Assembly (NCBI GenBank): GCA_019187105.1
Contig: JABAQM010000001.1
Location: forward strand, 1-64,000
Direction of reading: 5' to 3'
Length of the DNA: 64,000 nucleotides
DNA from: Fimbriimonadaceae bacterium
GTDB lineage: Bacteria > Armatimonadota > Fimbriimonadia > Fimbriimonadales > Fimbriimonadaceae
The position numbers were made by a program, and so were the translations under genes. This document shows, piece by piece, positions 1 through 8,709 of the stretch. Below the pieces are notes generated by a model, which searched no databases, was not told the DNA's origin, and saw only the letters and a program-made list of their open reading frames with translations. How positions within the stretch are numbered: position 1 is the first letter of the stretch; each line of letters begins with the position of its first letter.

Positions 1-49
1 GCTGGTCACCCTTTACTCGGATTGGAGCTAACTCCCATTGTGTCATGGA

Positions 50-86
50 GTGCCTTCGGCACCCGGGTTAGCTGCGCGAACCCGGG
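50..86. repeat. Paired hairpins (REP-like)
   Basis: Two abutting inverted repeats occupy this stretch. GTGCC/GGCAC has a 3-nt loop (50-62), and CCCGGGTT/AACCCGGG has a 9-nt loop (62-86). No coding frame explains them. The compact double-hairpin form resembles REP elements or a bidirectional terminator lying downstream of the minus-strand gene that ends at 220. The rest of 1-219 shows nothing further that I can assign. Confidence 0.45.
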
Positions 87-219
87 CCACCCACGATGAG
101 ATAGGGGAGAAACCGAAGCCACCCGCCCGCGCTGGCGCTCGCCTCGGGCAGGATAGTCGTCACCGGCTGATCGGCTAGGATGTAGGAGACGGCAAAAGCG
201 GAACGTTCCTAATCCACTG

Positions 220-576
220 CTATCCAGAATAGGAGTCTAGACCATGGGTCCGGCCCTCGATCCAGGACAGAATGACCGTTCTAACGATGTCCGGTGCGTC
301 TTCTGGATTGTCAAGCTCTAATCCCTCCCGTTTTGCACCACCTCCACTTAGACGACTAGGATGTGTGTAGTCCCATTCAATTATAGCCGGAAAGACGTAA
401 ATGTATAGTAACTTGTTCTCCCATGAAACTTGGAAGAAAATGTTGAAAGACTCTGGGTTTGATCTACAGTAGCAGATCGACAAACAGCAACCCGCAGTAG
501 TGATCTCTCGTGAAACTTCTATCCACAATTGTGCCAACAGATCTGCATTCATTTTAGCCCTTACCTCAGATGCCAC
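220..576 (-). CDS. Probable immunity protein of the adjacent toxin
   Basis: This encodes a 118-residue soluble protein with no signal peptide or membrane segment and no family that I recognise by sequence. It lies 25 nt downstream of the orphan toxin-domain gene (602-1039) on the same strand, which is where the cognate immunity gene of polymorphic Rhs/CDI toxins normally sits. It is small and acidic in its C-terminal half, typical of immunity proteins that bind and block a toxin active site. The immunity role is inferred only from position and size. An unrelated hypothetical protein is the alternative. Confidence 0.5.
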   Translation of the reverse strand: MASEVRAKMNADLLAQLWIEVSREITTAGCCLSICYCRSNPESFNIFFQVSWENKLLYIYVFPAIIEWDYTHPSRLSGGGAKREGLELDNPEDAPDIVRTVILSWIEGRTHGLDSYSG

Positions 577-601
577 GCTTCCTCAGCGAAGAACAAGGTA
601 C

Positions 602-1039
602 TCACTTAATCCAGGGGCCGATGTTGATTGCTGGTGGCATTCCAGTGAATGGACCCACTAGATAACCAAATGTTGGATCGCCACCCCCAATAATGTTGCC
701 CCAGTCATCTCTGCCTCCCTTGATTATGTGTCCAATGTGTGTGTCGAAGATGACTAGGCGAGTATTCGATGGAGCTCCAGCGTACGACCCGCTCTCCAGG
801 TTAACGATCACGTTAGAAATCTGTCTACCTGGACCACCACCGATTGAAGCCTGTACATGACCCGATGACTGCATTAGATCGTACTCAACTTTACTCATGT
901 ATCGACCGGCGGGTGGCCGCGACCTTAGCGTTGCTCCCTCCAAGATCGGGTCGCATGCATCGGGTGCCGCACTCACGATCCCGCCCGTTCGAGAACACGA
1001 TGCATGTTCCCACGATGCGAGATTCTTCCCCGAAAGCAT
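602..1039 (-). CDS. Orphan toxin C-terminal domain (TreTu-like ADP-ribosyltransferase)
   Basis: This 145-residue ORF contains, from about residue 44, a pattern that I associate with the TreTu toxin domain found at the C-terminus of Rhs proteins: GRYMS, EYDLM, then SGHVQ. Residues follow that resemble the family's F-D and DDWG blocks. Characterised TreTu ADP-ribosylates elongation factor Tu. The first ~43 residues look unrelated, and no Rhs repeat coding is visible upstream in any frame, so the delivery carrier is missing. That suits a displaced orphan toxin tip. The true start may be internal. Family assignment is from remembered motifs, so it is moderate. Confidence 0.5.
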   Translation of the reverse strand: MLSGKNLASWEHASCSRTGGIVSAAPDACDPILEGATLRSRPPAGRYMSKVEYDLMQSSGHVQASIGGGPGRQISNVIVNLESGSYAGAPSNTRLVIFDTHIGHIIKGGRDDWGNIIGGGDPTFGYLVGPFTGMPPAINIGPWIK

Positions 1040-1207
1040 GAGGCGAGCTTACTCTGACAGCAGCCAAGCATTGAAAGATGCATCGCTGGCGCCGTGGAGT
1101 CATGGCCGGCCGAAAGCGATGCATGCCACCCGACTTCAAGAAAGGAAAGGTCGCGCCCATCCAATCGGGGCTGGAATAAGGGACGCCCGCCTGAACTCCC
1201 TAAGAAG

Positions 1208-2050
1208 CTACTTCTGCAGGCCGGGGACCCAGGCGGTCGTGCGGCCGCCCACCGTCTCGCGACGGATCGGCTTCCCCAGTAGGAGGTCGGGGCCTTTTGC
1301 CCCGCCCCAGCGGTGGTGAAACATCCAATCCTCGGGGTACTTGTGCTCGTCGGCGCCGGCCTCGACCGCTACCGCAAGGACGTCGGTAAGCGCCTCGCGC
1401 AGCCGTGCCAACTCGGCCTTCTTGAGAGAACCCCCTTCGCGCTTGGGCGATATCCGAGCATGGTACAGGGCTTCGTCGGCGAGCCAATTGCCGACCCCGG
1501 CAAAGAGCCCTTGGTCCAGCAAAAGCGCTTTGATCGGAGCGGTCCGACCCTTGAGCATCTGGACGAGCGCGTCGACAGAGGGAAGCTGATCATAGGCGTC
1601 GGGTCCCAGCTTTGCAACTCGGGGATCGGCTGCAGACGATTCAGCGAGCCAGATGCGTGAGAGCCGCCGGCCATCGGTCATCGCCGCCCGAACCCCGTCA
1701 TCGGCTTGAAGAAGGAGTTTGAGAAACCGGGGGCGGCCGTTCTCGTCGTCGAGGGGCGCCTTACCATGCTCCTTGAGCCTGATCGTCGGTGCGCCAAGTT
1801 CGCGAAACCATCCTGCCATGCCGAGGTGCGCGCAAACGATCGGAGGCCCGTCGAATTCGAGCCAGAAGAACTTACCCTTGCGCCCAATGGCGCTCACTTT
1901 CCGACCGACCAGCGCAGCCTCGACCTCCGCCGGCGAGCGACCCTCCAAGACGATCTCGTCGGGAGCGACTTCCGCCGCAGCAATCGTCTTTCCGACCATG
2001 GTGCGGCGCAGCATGCGGCAAACGGTTTCGACTTCTGGAAGCTCAGGCAT
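1208..2050 (-). CDS. mutM: Formamidopyrimidine-DNA glycosylase, zincless-finger form
   Basis: Bifunctional base-excision repair glycosylase/AP lyase that removes oxidised purines. It starts with the diagnostic MPELPEVETV: Pro2 is the catalytic nucleophile and Glu3 assists it. Lys60 in GRKGKF and the helix-two-turn-helix around residues 178-202 (DQGLFAGVGNWLADEALYHA) are present. The C-terminal region aligns with the usual zinc finger (KGPDLLLGKPI, GGRTTAWVPGLQK), but all four zinc cysteines are replaced, while the DNA-contacting Arg270 in GGR is kept. It is therefore a zincless-finger Fpg. Length of 280 is normal. It diverges from the sugar-binding lipoprotein gene with only 27 nt between the starts. 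Confidence 0.93.
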   Translation of the reverse strand: MPELPEVETVCRMLRRTMVGKTIAAAEVAPDEIVLEGRSPAEVEAALVGRKVSAIGRKGKFFWLEFDGPPIVCAHLGMAGWFRELGAPTIRLKEHGKAPLDDENGRPRFLKLLLQADDGVRAAMTDGRRLSRIWLAESSAADPRVAKLGPDAYDQLPSVDALVQMLKGRTAPIKALLLDQGLFAGVGNWLADEALYHARISPKREGGSLKKAELARLREALTDVLAVAVEAGADEHKYPEDWMFHHRWGGAKGPDLLLGKPIRRETVGGRTTAWVPGLQK

Positions 2051-2077
2051 CGGCAGCCATCAGGATACAATCCCGGC

Positions 2078-3358
2078 ATGCTCGCGCGTTGGGTAAGGCT
2101 CGCCATGCTGCCGCTTCTGGCCGGCCTCACCGCGTGCGACAGCGGCCCCAACCGCATTGTGATTCGAATCGCCGACTGGGGTGGGGCAGGCGATGACAGC
2201 GACTTCACGCGGACCTTGGCCGCGATCAGACGGGAATTCGAGGTCGCCAACCCTGGCGTCGAGATCCGCACCGAGCACATTCCAGGCTCTCAAGCCTACG
2301 TCCGCAAGATGCTGCTCAACTTCATTGCGGGCGCAGAGCCGGAGATCATGGTGCTGGATGCGAGCAGCGCCGCGGTCTTCATCAACAACGGGGTTCTCAT
2401 GGACCTGAAGCCTCTCATCGATCGAGACCCCGAATTCAAAGTGGGCGACTACTTTGAAAACGTGGTCGACATCGCCCGCCGTGGCGACCGCATCTATGCC
2501 ATCCCCGGTGACTTCACCCCAATGGTCATGTACTTCAACAAGGATCTGTTCGATCGATTTGGCGTTCCTTATCCAAAACCGGGGTGGACGATGGACGACT
2601 TCCTTGCAACGGCGCGAGCCCTTACGAGGGAAGGGAAGTACGGCTTCAAGTTCACGAACTGGATGCCGGGTTGGCTGCCTCTGGCTTGGAACTTCGGCGC
2701 CGACGTGCTTGACGCATCGGGCGACCGGGCCACCGGAAGCTTCGACGGCCCCAAGATGGTCGAGGCCGTCGACTTCTTTCGGTCTCTGATCGAGAGGGAC
2801 AAGGTCGCGCCTTCGCTCAGTGCCGCCGCGGCACAAGGTTACGATCCGTTCCTGCACGGCGATGCGGCGATGGAGGTCAGCGGTCATTGGGCGATGGTCG
2901 GGTACTCCATTCCACCGGTCGATTCGAATGGGAAGCCCAAAATCAGCCTGGATCGGATCGGCGTCGTCGAACTGCCGACGAATCTGGAGAAGTCGGTCAC
3001 GGTGATGTACGAGGCGGGGTTCGCGATTGGCAGGAATTGCCGGCACCCGGAAATCGCTTGGAAGTTCATCAAGCACATGACTAGCTATGGCGTGCAAAAA
3101 CGGTATCACGCGACAGGTATAGCGGTCTCGGCTCGCAAAGACGTCGCGAGGGAGCGGGCGGTGGACGAGCGCGAGCGAGCCTTCCTGCGAATCGTTCCAT
3201 CAGCAAGAAAGCCGTGGGGAGCGGTGGTCGAGGGCTACGACAACGTTGAAGCGGAGGGCCAGAAGATGCTGGATGGCGTCCTCAAGAGTGGGATGCCGCC
3301 ACTTGCTGCGCTTCAGAAAGCCGCGGCCGCCATCGACGAGGACTTTCGCCGGCGATGA
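2078..3358 (+). CDS. ABC sugar transporter, substrate-binding lipoprotein
   Basis: Periplasmic solute-binding protein of the family 1 (carbohydrate) type, 426 residues. The frame is open from 1706, but the ATG at 2078 gives a proper lipoprotein signal (MLARWVRL then LLAGLTAC, lipid-anchored Cys20) and avoids overlap with mutM, so I chose it. The mature part carries the family's typical sequence around YAIPGDFTPMVMYFNKDLFD and ends in a helical lobe. The gene overlaps the permease start by 4 nt (ATGA), so the two are translationally coupled. The ligand cannot be told from sequence; a mono- or oligosaccharide is likely. Confidence 0.88.
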   Translation: MLARWVRLAMLPLLAGLTACDSGPNRIVIRIADWGGAGDDSDFTRTLAAIRREFEVANPGVEIRTEHIPGSQAYVRKMLLNFIAGAEPEIMVLDASSAAVFINNGVLMDLKPLIDRDPEFKVGDYFENVVDIARRGDRIYAIPGDFTPMVMYFNKDLFDRFGVPYPKPGWTMDDFLATARALTREGKYGFKFTNWMPGWLPLAWNFGADVLDASGDRATGSFDGPKMVEAVDFFRSLIERDKVAPSLSAAAAQGYDPFLHGDAAMEVSGHWAMVGYSIPPVDSNGKPKISLDRIGVVELPTNLEKSVTVMYEAGFAIGRNCRHPEIAWKFIKHMTSYGVQKRYHATGIAVSARKDVARERAVDERERAFLRIVPSARKPWGAVVEGYDNVEAEGQKMLDGVLKSGMPPLAALQKAAAAIDEDFRRR

Positions 3359-4221
3359 AGCGCGGCTATGCGTTTGTGGCTCCGGCCGTCCTTCACCTCC
3401 TCGTCTTCGCCCTCGTGCCGATTGCCTATGCGTTTGGCCTCAGCTTCTACAAGTGGGACATTCTCAAGGAGAAGCGGCCCTTCGTTGGAGCGCAGAACTA
3501 CCTCGATGCGATCGGTGAACCGGCGTTTTGGAATGCGATGTGGAACTCCACACGGTATGCCCTCGTCAGCGTGCCTTTGGGCATGGCAGTGGCCCTCGCG
3601 GTCGCGATTCTGGTCGCTCAGAAGCTCCCGGGAATGCCGGTCTTCAGGACCCTCTTTTACATCCCTGCGATCAGCTCCGGCGTCGCGATCAGCATGCTCT
3701 GGATCTACGTGTATCTCCCGGAGACGGGGATGATCAACACCATGCTGGCATCGATCGGCCTGGGTGGGAAGACTGACTTTCTTAACGACCCTGCGTGGGC
3801 GATGTGGGCCCTTGTCTTCATGTCGATTTGGACTGGCCTCGGACCACGCATGGTCTTGTACTTATCAGGATTGCTGGCGATTCCGCCCTCCCTTTACGAA
3901 GCCGGCGCCATCGACGGCGCAACCGGGTGGAAGGCGTTCTGGGGGATCACGCTGCCGATGCTGGCGCCGACGAGTCTCTTCGTCCTGGTGACATCCACAA
4001 TCTCGGCGTTTCAGGTCTTCACGCCCGTTTACATGATGACCAAGGGAGGGCCGCTCGATACGACGGACGTGATCGGCTACCACATTTACTCAGAAGCCTG
4101 GCAGCGCTTTCATGTCGGTTTTGCCTCGGCCAAGTCGTTCTTGCTGCTGGTGGTGATCGCGCTGGCAAGCTGGCTGCAATTCCGGATCATGCGGCGCCAG
4201 ATGGAGGGCTATGAGGCATAG
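3355..4221 (+). CDS. ABC sugar transporter permease (MalF/UgpA type)
   Basis: A 288-residue inner-membrane permease with six predicted hydrophobic segments. Its EAA loop (YEAGAIDGATGWKAFWGITLP, near residue 180) docks the ATPase. The N-terminus (AFVAPAVLHLLVFALVPIAYA) is typical of the MalF/UgpA/LacF branch, which normally pairs with a MalG-type second permease. The gene that follows is not a MalG homologue, and no ATPase is nearby. The transporter must therefore borrow its partner subunits from elsewhere or be incomplete. It overlaps the binding-protein stop by 4 nt. Confidence 0.9.
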   Translation: MKRGYAFVAPAVLHLLVFALVPIAYAFGLSFYKWDILKEKRPFVGAQNYLDAIGEPAFWNAMWNSTRYALVSVPLGMAVALAVAILVAQKLPGMPVFRTLFYIPAISSGVAISMLWIYVYLPETGMINTMLASIGLGGKTDFLNDPAWAMWALVFMSIWTGLGPRMVLYLSGLLAIPPSLYEAGAIDGATGWKAFWGITLPMLAPTSLFVLVTSTISAFQVFTPVYMMTKGGPLDTTDVIGYHIYSEAWQRFHVGFASAKSFLLLVVIALASWLQFRIMRRQMEGYEA

Positions 4222-4230
4222 GACCTGCCG

Positions 4231-4476
4231 TTGATCGACCTTGCCACAGCAGGGAAGGTCATGGAGGTTCTCGGTGTTATCGCGCCTGTGGCGCTGTTTG
4301 TGGTGCCCTTGTTGATCTGGCTCGCGAACCGGCGCCATCCTGCTCGCCGCGGCCAAGCGACCCTGCTGGCCTTTGTTATGGCGCTGGCAGTCGTCGTCGG
4401 TGTTGAATGGGGGAAGGTGATGCTCAGTGCGAGGCATGCAGCGGAACTGCCGGTGATTGGCCCCGGGGATCGTTGA
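4231..4476 (+). CDS. Small two-TM membrane protein, unknown
   Basis: An 81-residue protein starting with TTG 9 nt after the permease stop. Two hydrophobic helices (about residues 10-32 and 43-61) flank a short basic loop (RRHPARRG). I recognise no family. Same strand and tight spacing place it in the sugar-ABC transcription unit, where a MalG permease would be expected. Its size excludes that role. Its convergent neighbour (GNAT gene) ends 14 nt away. It may be an accessory membrane peptide. The TTG start is chosen for spacing and is uncertain. Confidence 0.5.
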   Translation: MIDLATAGKVMEVLGVIAPVALFVVPLLIWLANRRHPARRGQATLLAFVMALAVVVGVEWGKVMLSARHAAELPVIGPGDR

Positions 4477-4490
4477 AAACGGGCCGTCGC

Positions 4491-5441
4491 CTAAAGCGTT
4501 TTCCGCGTGTTGACGTATTCGAAGATCGGGCGGACCCCAAGGGCGAGGTTGAGCTGGTACATGGGGTTATTGACTTCGTTGTCCATGTAAATGCGCTCGG
4601 CTCCAAACTCCTTGGCGAGGGTGAAGGCGTTCGCTTTGAGGGCGGTGGCGAGCCCGTTTCGCCGATGCTCGCGCCTTACTCCGGTCAAGCCGGTATTCAT
4701 GATGCTCTGATCGACCTGATTGGGGATGAGCTGCGTCAAGCCGACGATCTGATCGCCATGGAGCGCGAAAAACATCCACTCCCACCGCTGCTCGTTGGCG
4801 TCGATTTCTCGCTCCCAATCCTCAAACGGGATGTCCTTCCACGGCTCTGGCAGCGGCACGTCAGCGAGGAGGTCCATCTCCAGCCTCCAGTACTCGTGCC
4901 TCCATGTCTTCGGATGCCGTTCAGCGTACTCGGCAATGGTGAGGATGGAGTAATCAGCATGCCTCTGGATCCGTGATACGTGGCTAGCCCAGGATGCCGG
5001 GTCAAACGTGGAGAGGTGGATCATTCCGACGGGGTTCCGCTGCCCCTCGACGTAGCCACGGCTGACCAGAGCATCGCGACTGCGCTCCCGATCGGATCGG
5101 TACCAGCAGCTTGCCCGCTTCCCCCCAAGTTCCAAGATAGTTTGCTCGGCAAATTCGACGGCAGATCCCGCGGCGGTGTCTTCTTCGCCGTAGTAAAAGT
5201 CGAAGTCAAACAGCTCGTGATCGTCAAACCAGTACGCCTGTAGAACCGAAACGTATGCGAGTTCCTTTCCATTCAGCGAAAGGAGAAAGCGGCGGCGGGG
5301 GACACGGTCGGGGATTGCTGCCGCGAAGTTCATCGCGCGTTCGACTGTCGTTGGACTCTCGGGCGAGGCCATGTTGCGCAAAGCGACGGCGCGCTCCCAT
5401 TGGCCCCTGGTTTCGACTAATTCTACGGTAGTTGCTGCCAT
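4491..5441 (-). CDS. Double-domain GNAT acetyltransferase
   Basis: A 316-residue cytoplasmic protein with two tandem GNAT-like halves. The C-terminal half has the acetyl-CoA-binding pattern TGVRREHRRNGLATALK (about residues 252-268), matching the R-x-x-G-x-G/A signature. The N-terminal half is a divergent copy. Tandem-GNAT proteins of this size are common in bacteria and acetylate small amines or peptides. The substrate is not predictable here. It lies 6 nt downstream of the histidine kinase gene and probably shares its transcript. Confidence 0.8.
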   Translation of the reverse strand: MAATTVELVETRGQWERAVALRNMASPESPTTVERAMNFAAAIPDRVPRRRFLLSLNGKELAYVSVLQAYWFDDHELFDFDFYYGEEDTAAGSAVEFAEQTILELGGKRASCWYRSDRERSRDALVSRGYVEGQRNPVGMIHLSTFDPASWASHVSRIQRHADYSILTIAEYAERHPKTWRHEYWRLEMDLLADVPLPEPWKDIPFEDWEREIDANEQRWEWMFFALHGDQIVGLTQLIPNQVDQSIMNTGLTGVRREHRRNGLATALKANAFTLAKEFGAERIYMDNEVNNPMYQLNLALGVRPIFEYVNTRKTL

Positions 5442-5447
5442 GGCTGA

Positions 5448-6740
5448 CTATGCATCTGGCCGGAAACTGATGCGGAAAGTGCTCCCGCACCCAAGCTCGG
5501 TATCGATGCCGAGGATGCCGTTGTGGGTGTGGGAGAGCTCGAGGACGATTTTCGTTCCCCAGCCGCTCCCGCCGCTCGATTGCCAGCCGCTGCGACCTTG
5601 GCCGCCAAGAATTCGCAGCTTGGTTTCCTCGTCCATGCCCGCGCCAGAGTCGGTTACCTCCAGAATGTGGCTGCCGTCCTTGAAGTGGTAAGAAACGTGG
5701 ACCTTCCCAAGCTCGACGTCATCGTCGGAATTTGGCTTCCCGATGCGGTCTCGCAGTTCGTTAGGCGCACACTCGACTACCGCCTTGATTGCGTTTCCAA
5801 CCAAGTTCTGAACGATTCGCTGCACGTAAATGGGATCGTGTGGAAACGGTGGGGCATCGGCCTGTATATCGGTGGTCAGGACCACTCCCTTGCGCTTGGC
5901 TTCCGACGCAAGATAGGCGGCGCTGTTTTCTATGGTCGGTCCCATCGGCTCAAACTTCTTCTGGGGGGCAAGCTCCTTGCCGACACTAAGGTCGCTGATA
6001 AGGGTGGTAAAGCCCAGGATCCTCTCGTTGTTTTGGCGGAGGTCCGACACCAGCTCGTTGACGCTTTCGAGCAACAGCATGCCCTCCTCGTCCGAATTCG
6101 AGCGCAAGTGGTCGCTCAGCATGTCGAGCGTCGGCTCAAAGACGTAGAGGATCGCGCTCTCGCTCGCGGCCATGTTCTTGATGTCATGGCCGACCTTGCC
6201 CATACCCAGGAGTTGCGAGCTTCGCGTTTGCTCCTCGAGCAACTGTGAGTTAAGGTAGGCGAGCGTGCTGACCGCGCTTACGGTGTCCAGAACTTGGCGA
6301 TCATGTTCGCTGAATACACCATTTCGCTTGTTGAGGAGTTGGACCACCCCGATCGGCTCCTCGTTTTCGAACATGAGCGGAACCGTGATCATGTTCCGCA
6401 CCCTGACCCCGATCTTGGCATCGATCTCCTGGCGCTTCGGATCGTTCGGATCAAAGTCACTGATGTCGGCTTGACGGGTCTGGTACACTCGGCCGACGAC
6501 TCCAAAGTCGTCGGGAAGGACGAATCCCTTTAGGCGATCGACAAGCTCCTCGGGCAGCACATGATGGAAGCGCAACAGCTTGTTGGCCTTGTCGTGCAGA
6601 TATATCGTGCCGCCCGTCGCATCCGCGGCTTCGACACAGATGGCGAGGACGTCTCTAAGGACTTCGTCAAAATCGCCAATGGATGCCAGCTTGCGCGTTG
6701 CGCGATGAACAGCAGCGAGGAGTTCCTCGTTCGAGGGCAT
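5448..6740 (-). CDS. GAF-domain sensor histidine kinase
   Basis: A 430-residue soluble kinase. A GAF domain spans about residues 20-165 (TGGTIYLHD through a VVQLLNKRNG strand), followed by a helical linker with the phospho-acceptor box VGHDIKN near residue 184. A C-terminal HATPase domain has an N box (VQNLVGNAIKAVV, about 311), G1 (DSGAGMD) and G2 (GGSGWGTK). There is no transmembrane segment, so it senses a cytoplasmic ligand or redox state. No response regulator adjoins it. It sits 27 nt downstream of pstB, but a link to phosphate sensing is only positional. Confidence 0.88.
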   Translation of the reverse strand: MPSNEELLAAVHRATRKLASIGDFDEVLRDVLAICVEAADATGGTIYLHDKANKLLRFHHVLPEELVDRLKGFVLPDDFGVVGRVYQTRQADISDFDPNDPKRQEIDAKIGVRVRNMITVPLMFENEEPIGVVQLLNKRNGVFSEHDRQVLDTVSAVSTLAYLNSQLLEEQTRSSQLLGMGKVGHDIKNMAASESAILYVFEPTLDMLSDHLRSNSDEEGMLLLESVNELVSDLRQNNERILGFTTLISDLSVGKELAPQKKFEPMGPTIENSAAYLASEAKRKGVVLTTDIQADAPPFPHDPIYVQRIVQNLVGNAIKAVVECAPNELRDRIGKPNSDDDVELGKVHVSYHFKDGSHILEVTDSGAGMDEETKLRILGGQGRSGWQSSGGSGWGTKIVLELSHTHNGILGIDTELGCGSTFRISFRPDA

Positions 6741-6767
6741 AGACCCGAATACCTTACCTAATCGACC

Positions 6768-7571
6768 CTAACCGAAGCGGCCCGAAATGTAGTCTTCGGT
6801 CTCCTTGAACTTCGGATTGAGAAAGAGCTCGGGAGTCGGTCCATATTCAACCAACCGCCCGACCATGAAAAACCCGGTGTAGTCGCTGGCGCGCTGGGCC
6901 TGCTGCATGTTGTGGGTAACGATGACGATCGTGTACTGCTTCTTGAGCTCGTACATGAGGTCCTCAATCCGAGCGGTAGCGACGGGGTCGAGGGCCGAAC
7001 AGGGCTCATCCATCAGGATGATGTCGGGATCGACGGCCATGGTTCGCGCGATGCACAGCCGCTGCTGCTGGCCACCGGAGAGTGCGGTTGCGCTCTGGTT
7101 GAGCTTGTCCTTGACCTCATCCCATAGATAGGCCTGACGCAGGCACTGCTCGACCTTGTAGACGATTTCGCTCTTGGTACCCATGCCGTGTAGCCGCATG
7201 CCAAAAGCGACGTTGTCGAAGATGGACATGGAGAACGGGTTGGGTTTCTGGAATACCATCCCGACACGTTTCCGTAGCGCGACCGGATCCACTCGCGGAT
7301 CGTAGATGTCCTGGCCTTCGACCTTGATTGAGCCCGTAATACGCGTCCCCTCGATCAGATCATTCATGCGGTTGAGGCACCTAAGGAAGGTCGACTTTCC
7401 ACATCCGCTGGGCCCGATCAGCGCCGTCACCCGATTGGCAACCACATCGAGATTCACCCCGTGAAGGGCACGGAAGTCGCCGTAGAAGAAGTCCACGTTA
7501 CGCGCTTCCACCTTCTTCGTCGTCGCGGCGGCAAGTGGAACGGTCGTCGCTTCGGGCATGAGAACGGTCAT
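6768..7571 (-). CDS. pstB: Phosphate ABC transporter ATP-binding protein PstB
   Basis: ATPase of the high-affinity phosphate importer, 267 residues, the normal length. Walker A is GPSGCGKST (residues 53-61), the ABC signature is LSGGQQQR, and Walker B is [13 protein letters not shown]. The carboxy end [10 protein letters not shown] is characteristic of PstB. Its membrane partners PstC/PstA, the binding protein PstS and the regulator PhoU are not in the window. The start has a candidate -10 (TAAACT at 7580-7585) 8 nt ahead of the ATG, compatible with a leaderless transcript. Confidence 0.95.
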   Translation of the reverse strand: MTVLMPEATTVPLAAATTKKVEARNVDFFYGDFRALHGVNLDVVANRVTALIGPSGCGKSTFLRCLNRMNDLIEGTRITGSIKVEGQDIYDPRVDPVALRKRVGMVFQKPNPFSMSIFDNVAFGMRLHGMGTKSEIVYKVEQCLRQAYLWDEVKDKLNQSATALSGGQQQRLCIARTMAVDPDIILMDEPCSALDPVATARIEDLMYELKKQYTIVIVTHNMQQAQRASDYTGFFMVGRLVEYGPTPELFLNPKFKETEDYISGRFG

Positions 7572-7607
7572 TCTTGATCAGTTTACGAATCTAAGTGTTA
7601 AGACTTC

Positions 7608-8693
7608 TTAACAAAGGCGGCTTCCGAGATTCCGAAGAGAGTGGTCCGCAAGGACGAGAGCGACCATAGCTTCCACCATCGGAACTGCCCGAGGAAGGAC
7701 ACAAGGGTCGTGCCTTCCGCGTCCCTGCAGCGTGGTGTTCTCACGGTCGACATTAACGGTGTCCTGGTCGACCATAACGGTGGCGGTTGGTTTGAATGCG
7801 GCCCGGAGGATAATCGGCATTCCGTTGCTGATGCCGCCTTGAATGCCTCCGGAGAAATTTGTCGGGGTGGTGACATGCTTGGCTTCGTCGGCGCTATAGG
7901 GGTCATTGTGCTCGATCCCGGTCATGGTGGTGCCGGCAAACCCGGAACCGACCTCGAAGCCCTTGCAGGCGGGAAGGCTCATCACCGCTTTCGCCAAATC
8001 GGCCTCCAACTTATCGAACACGGGTTCCCCCCAGCCTGCCGGTGCACCTTTGACGACCAGTTTTACGGTGCCACCAACGGAATTACCGGCCTTCCGGATC
8101 GACTCGATGTGCTCGATCATCTTTGGCGCGGCTTGGGGATCTGGGCAGCGAACGATCGAGCGCTCGACATCATCGATCGAGACGGTCGCCTCATCCACGG
8201 ACGACTCGATGTTTTGGACACGCTCCACCCAAGCCACGATCTCAACTCCATAGCGATCCTTGAGAAGCCTCTTGGCGATCGCGCCTGCGGCTACTCTTCC
8301 GATCGTCTCTCTCGCGCTGGCGCGTCCGCCTCCTGACCACGCTCGAATACCGTATTTCTCGTCGTAGGCAAAGTCGGCGTGGCTTGGTCGGAACTTCTCG
8401 CGCATTTCGTCATAGTCCCGGGAACGCGCATCCTCATTGCGGACAAGCATGGCGATTGGAGTCCCAAGGGAAAGGCCGTCCTGGACGCCGCTCAAAATCT
8501 CGACGATGTCGGATTCCTTTCGCTGGCTGACGATTGAGCTTTGGCCAGGTCGCCGACGATCGAGTTCACGTTGAATCTCGTCAATCTGGATAGGGAGGCG
8601 GCTCGGGCAGCCATCCACGACGACGCCGACCCCACCCCCATGAGATTCGCCAAAGGTCGTTAGGCGAAACATGACGCCGAACGAACTACCCAT
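7608..8693 (-). CDS. aroC: Chorismate synthase
   Basis: Last enzyme of the shikimate pathway, converting 5-enolpyruvylshikimate-3-phosphate to chorismate with reduced FMN. The N-terminal FGESHGGG motif, the central [18 protein letters not shown] block and the C-terminal [17 protein letters not shown] block are the family signatures. The 361-residue length is standard. It follows the cyclase gene by 16 nt on the same strand, and pstB follows it after 36 nt. Function is assigned with high confidence. Confidence 0.97.
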   Translation of the reverse strand: MGSSFGVMFRLTTFGESHGGGVGVVVDGCPSRLPIQIDEIQRELDRRRPGQSSIVSQRKESDIVEILSGVQDGLSLGTPIAMLVRNEDARSRDYDEMREKFRPSHADFAYDEKYGIRAWSGGGRASARETIGRVAAGAIAKRLLKDRYGVEIVAWVERVQNIESSVDEATVSIDDVERSIVRCPDPQAAPKMIEHIESIRKAGNSVGGTVKLVVKGAPAGWGEPVFDKLEADLAKAVMSLPACKGFEVGSGFAGTTMTGIEHNDPYSADEAKHVTTPTNFSGGIQGGISNGMPIILRAAFKPTATVMVDQDTVNVDRENTTLQGRGRHDPCVLPRAVPMVEAMVALVLADHSLRNLGSRLC

Positions 8694-8709
8694 CAGCGAG
8701 GGAGTCTAC

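Noticed and set aside
2060..3109. Long minus-strand open frame (349 codons) opposite the sugar-binding protein gene
   Set aside because: It lacks any family signature and mirrors the codon pattern of the plus-strand lipoprotein, whose signal peptide and domain are clear. It is an antisense shadow.
5523..6248. Plus-strand open frame opposite the histidine kinase
   Set aside because: The kinase motifs (H, N, G1, G2 boxes) are all on the minus strand. The plus frame has no domain and no upstream signals.
7641..8336. Plus-strand open frame opposite aroC
   Set aside because: aroC is certain from three signature blocks, and the opposite frame has no recognisable protein.
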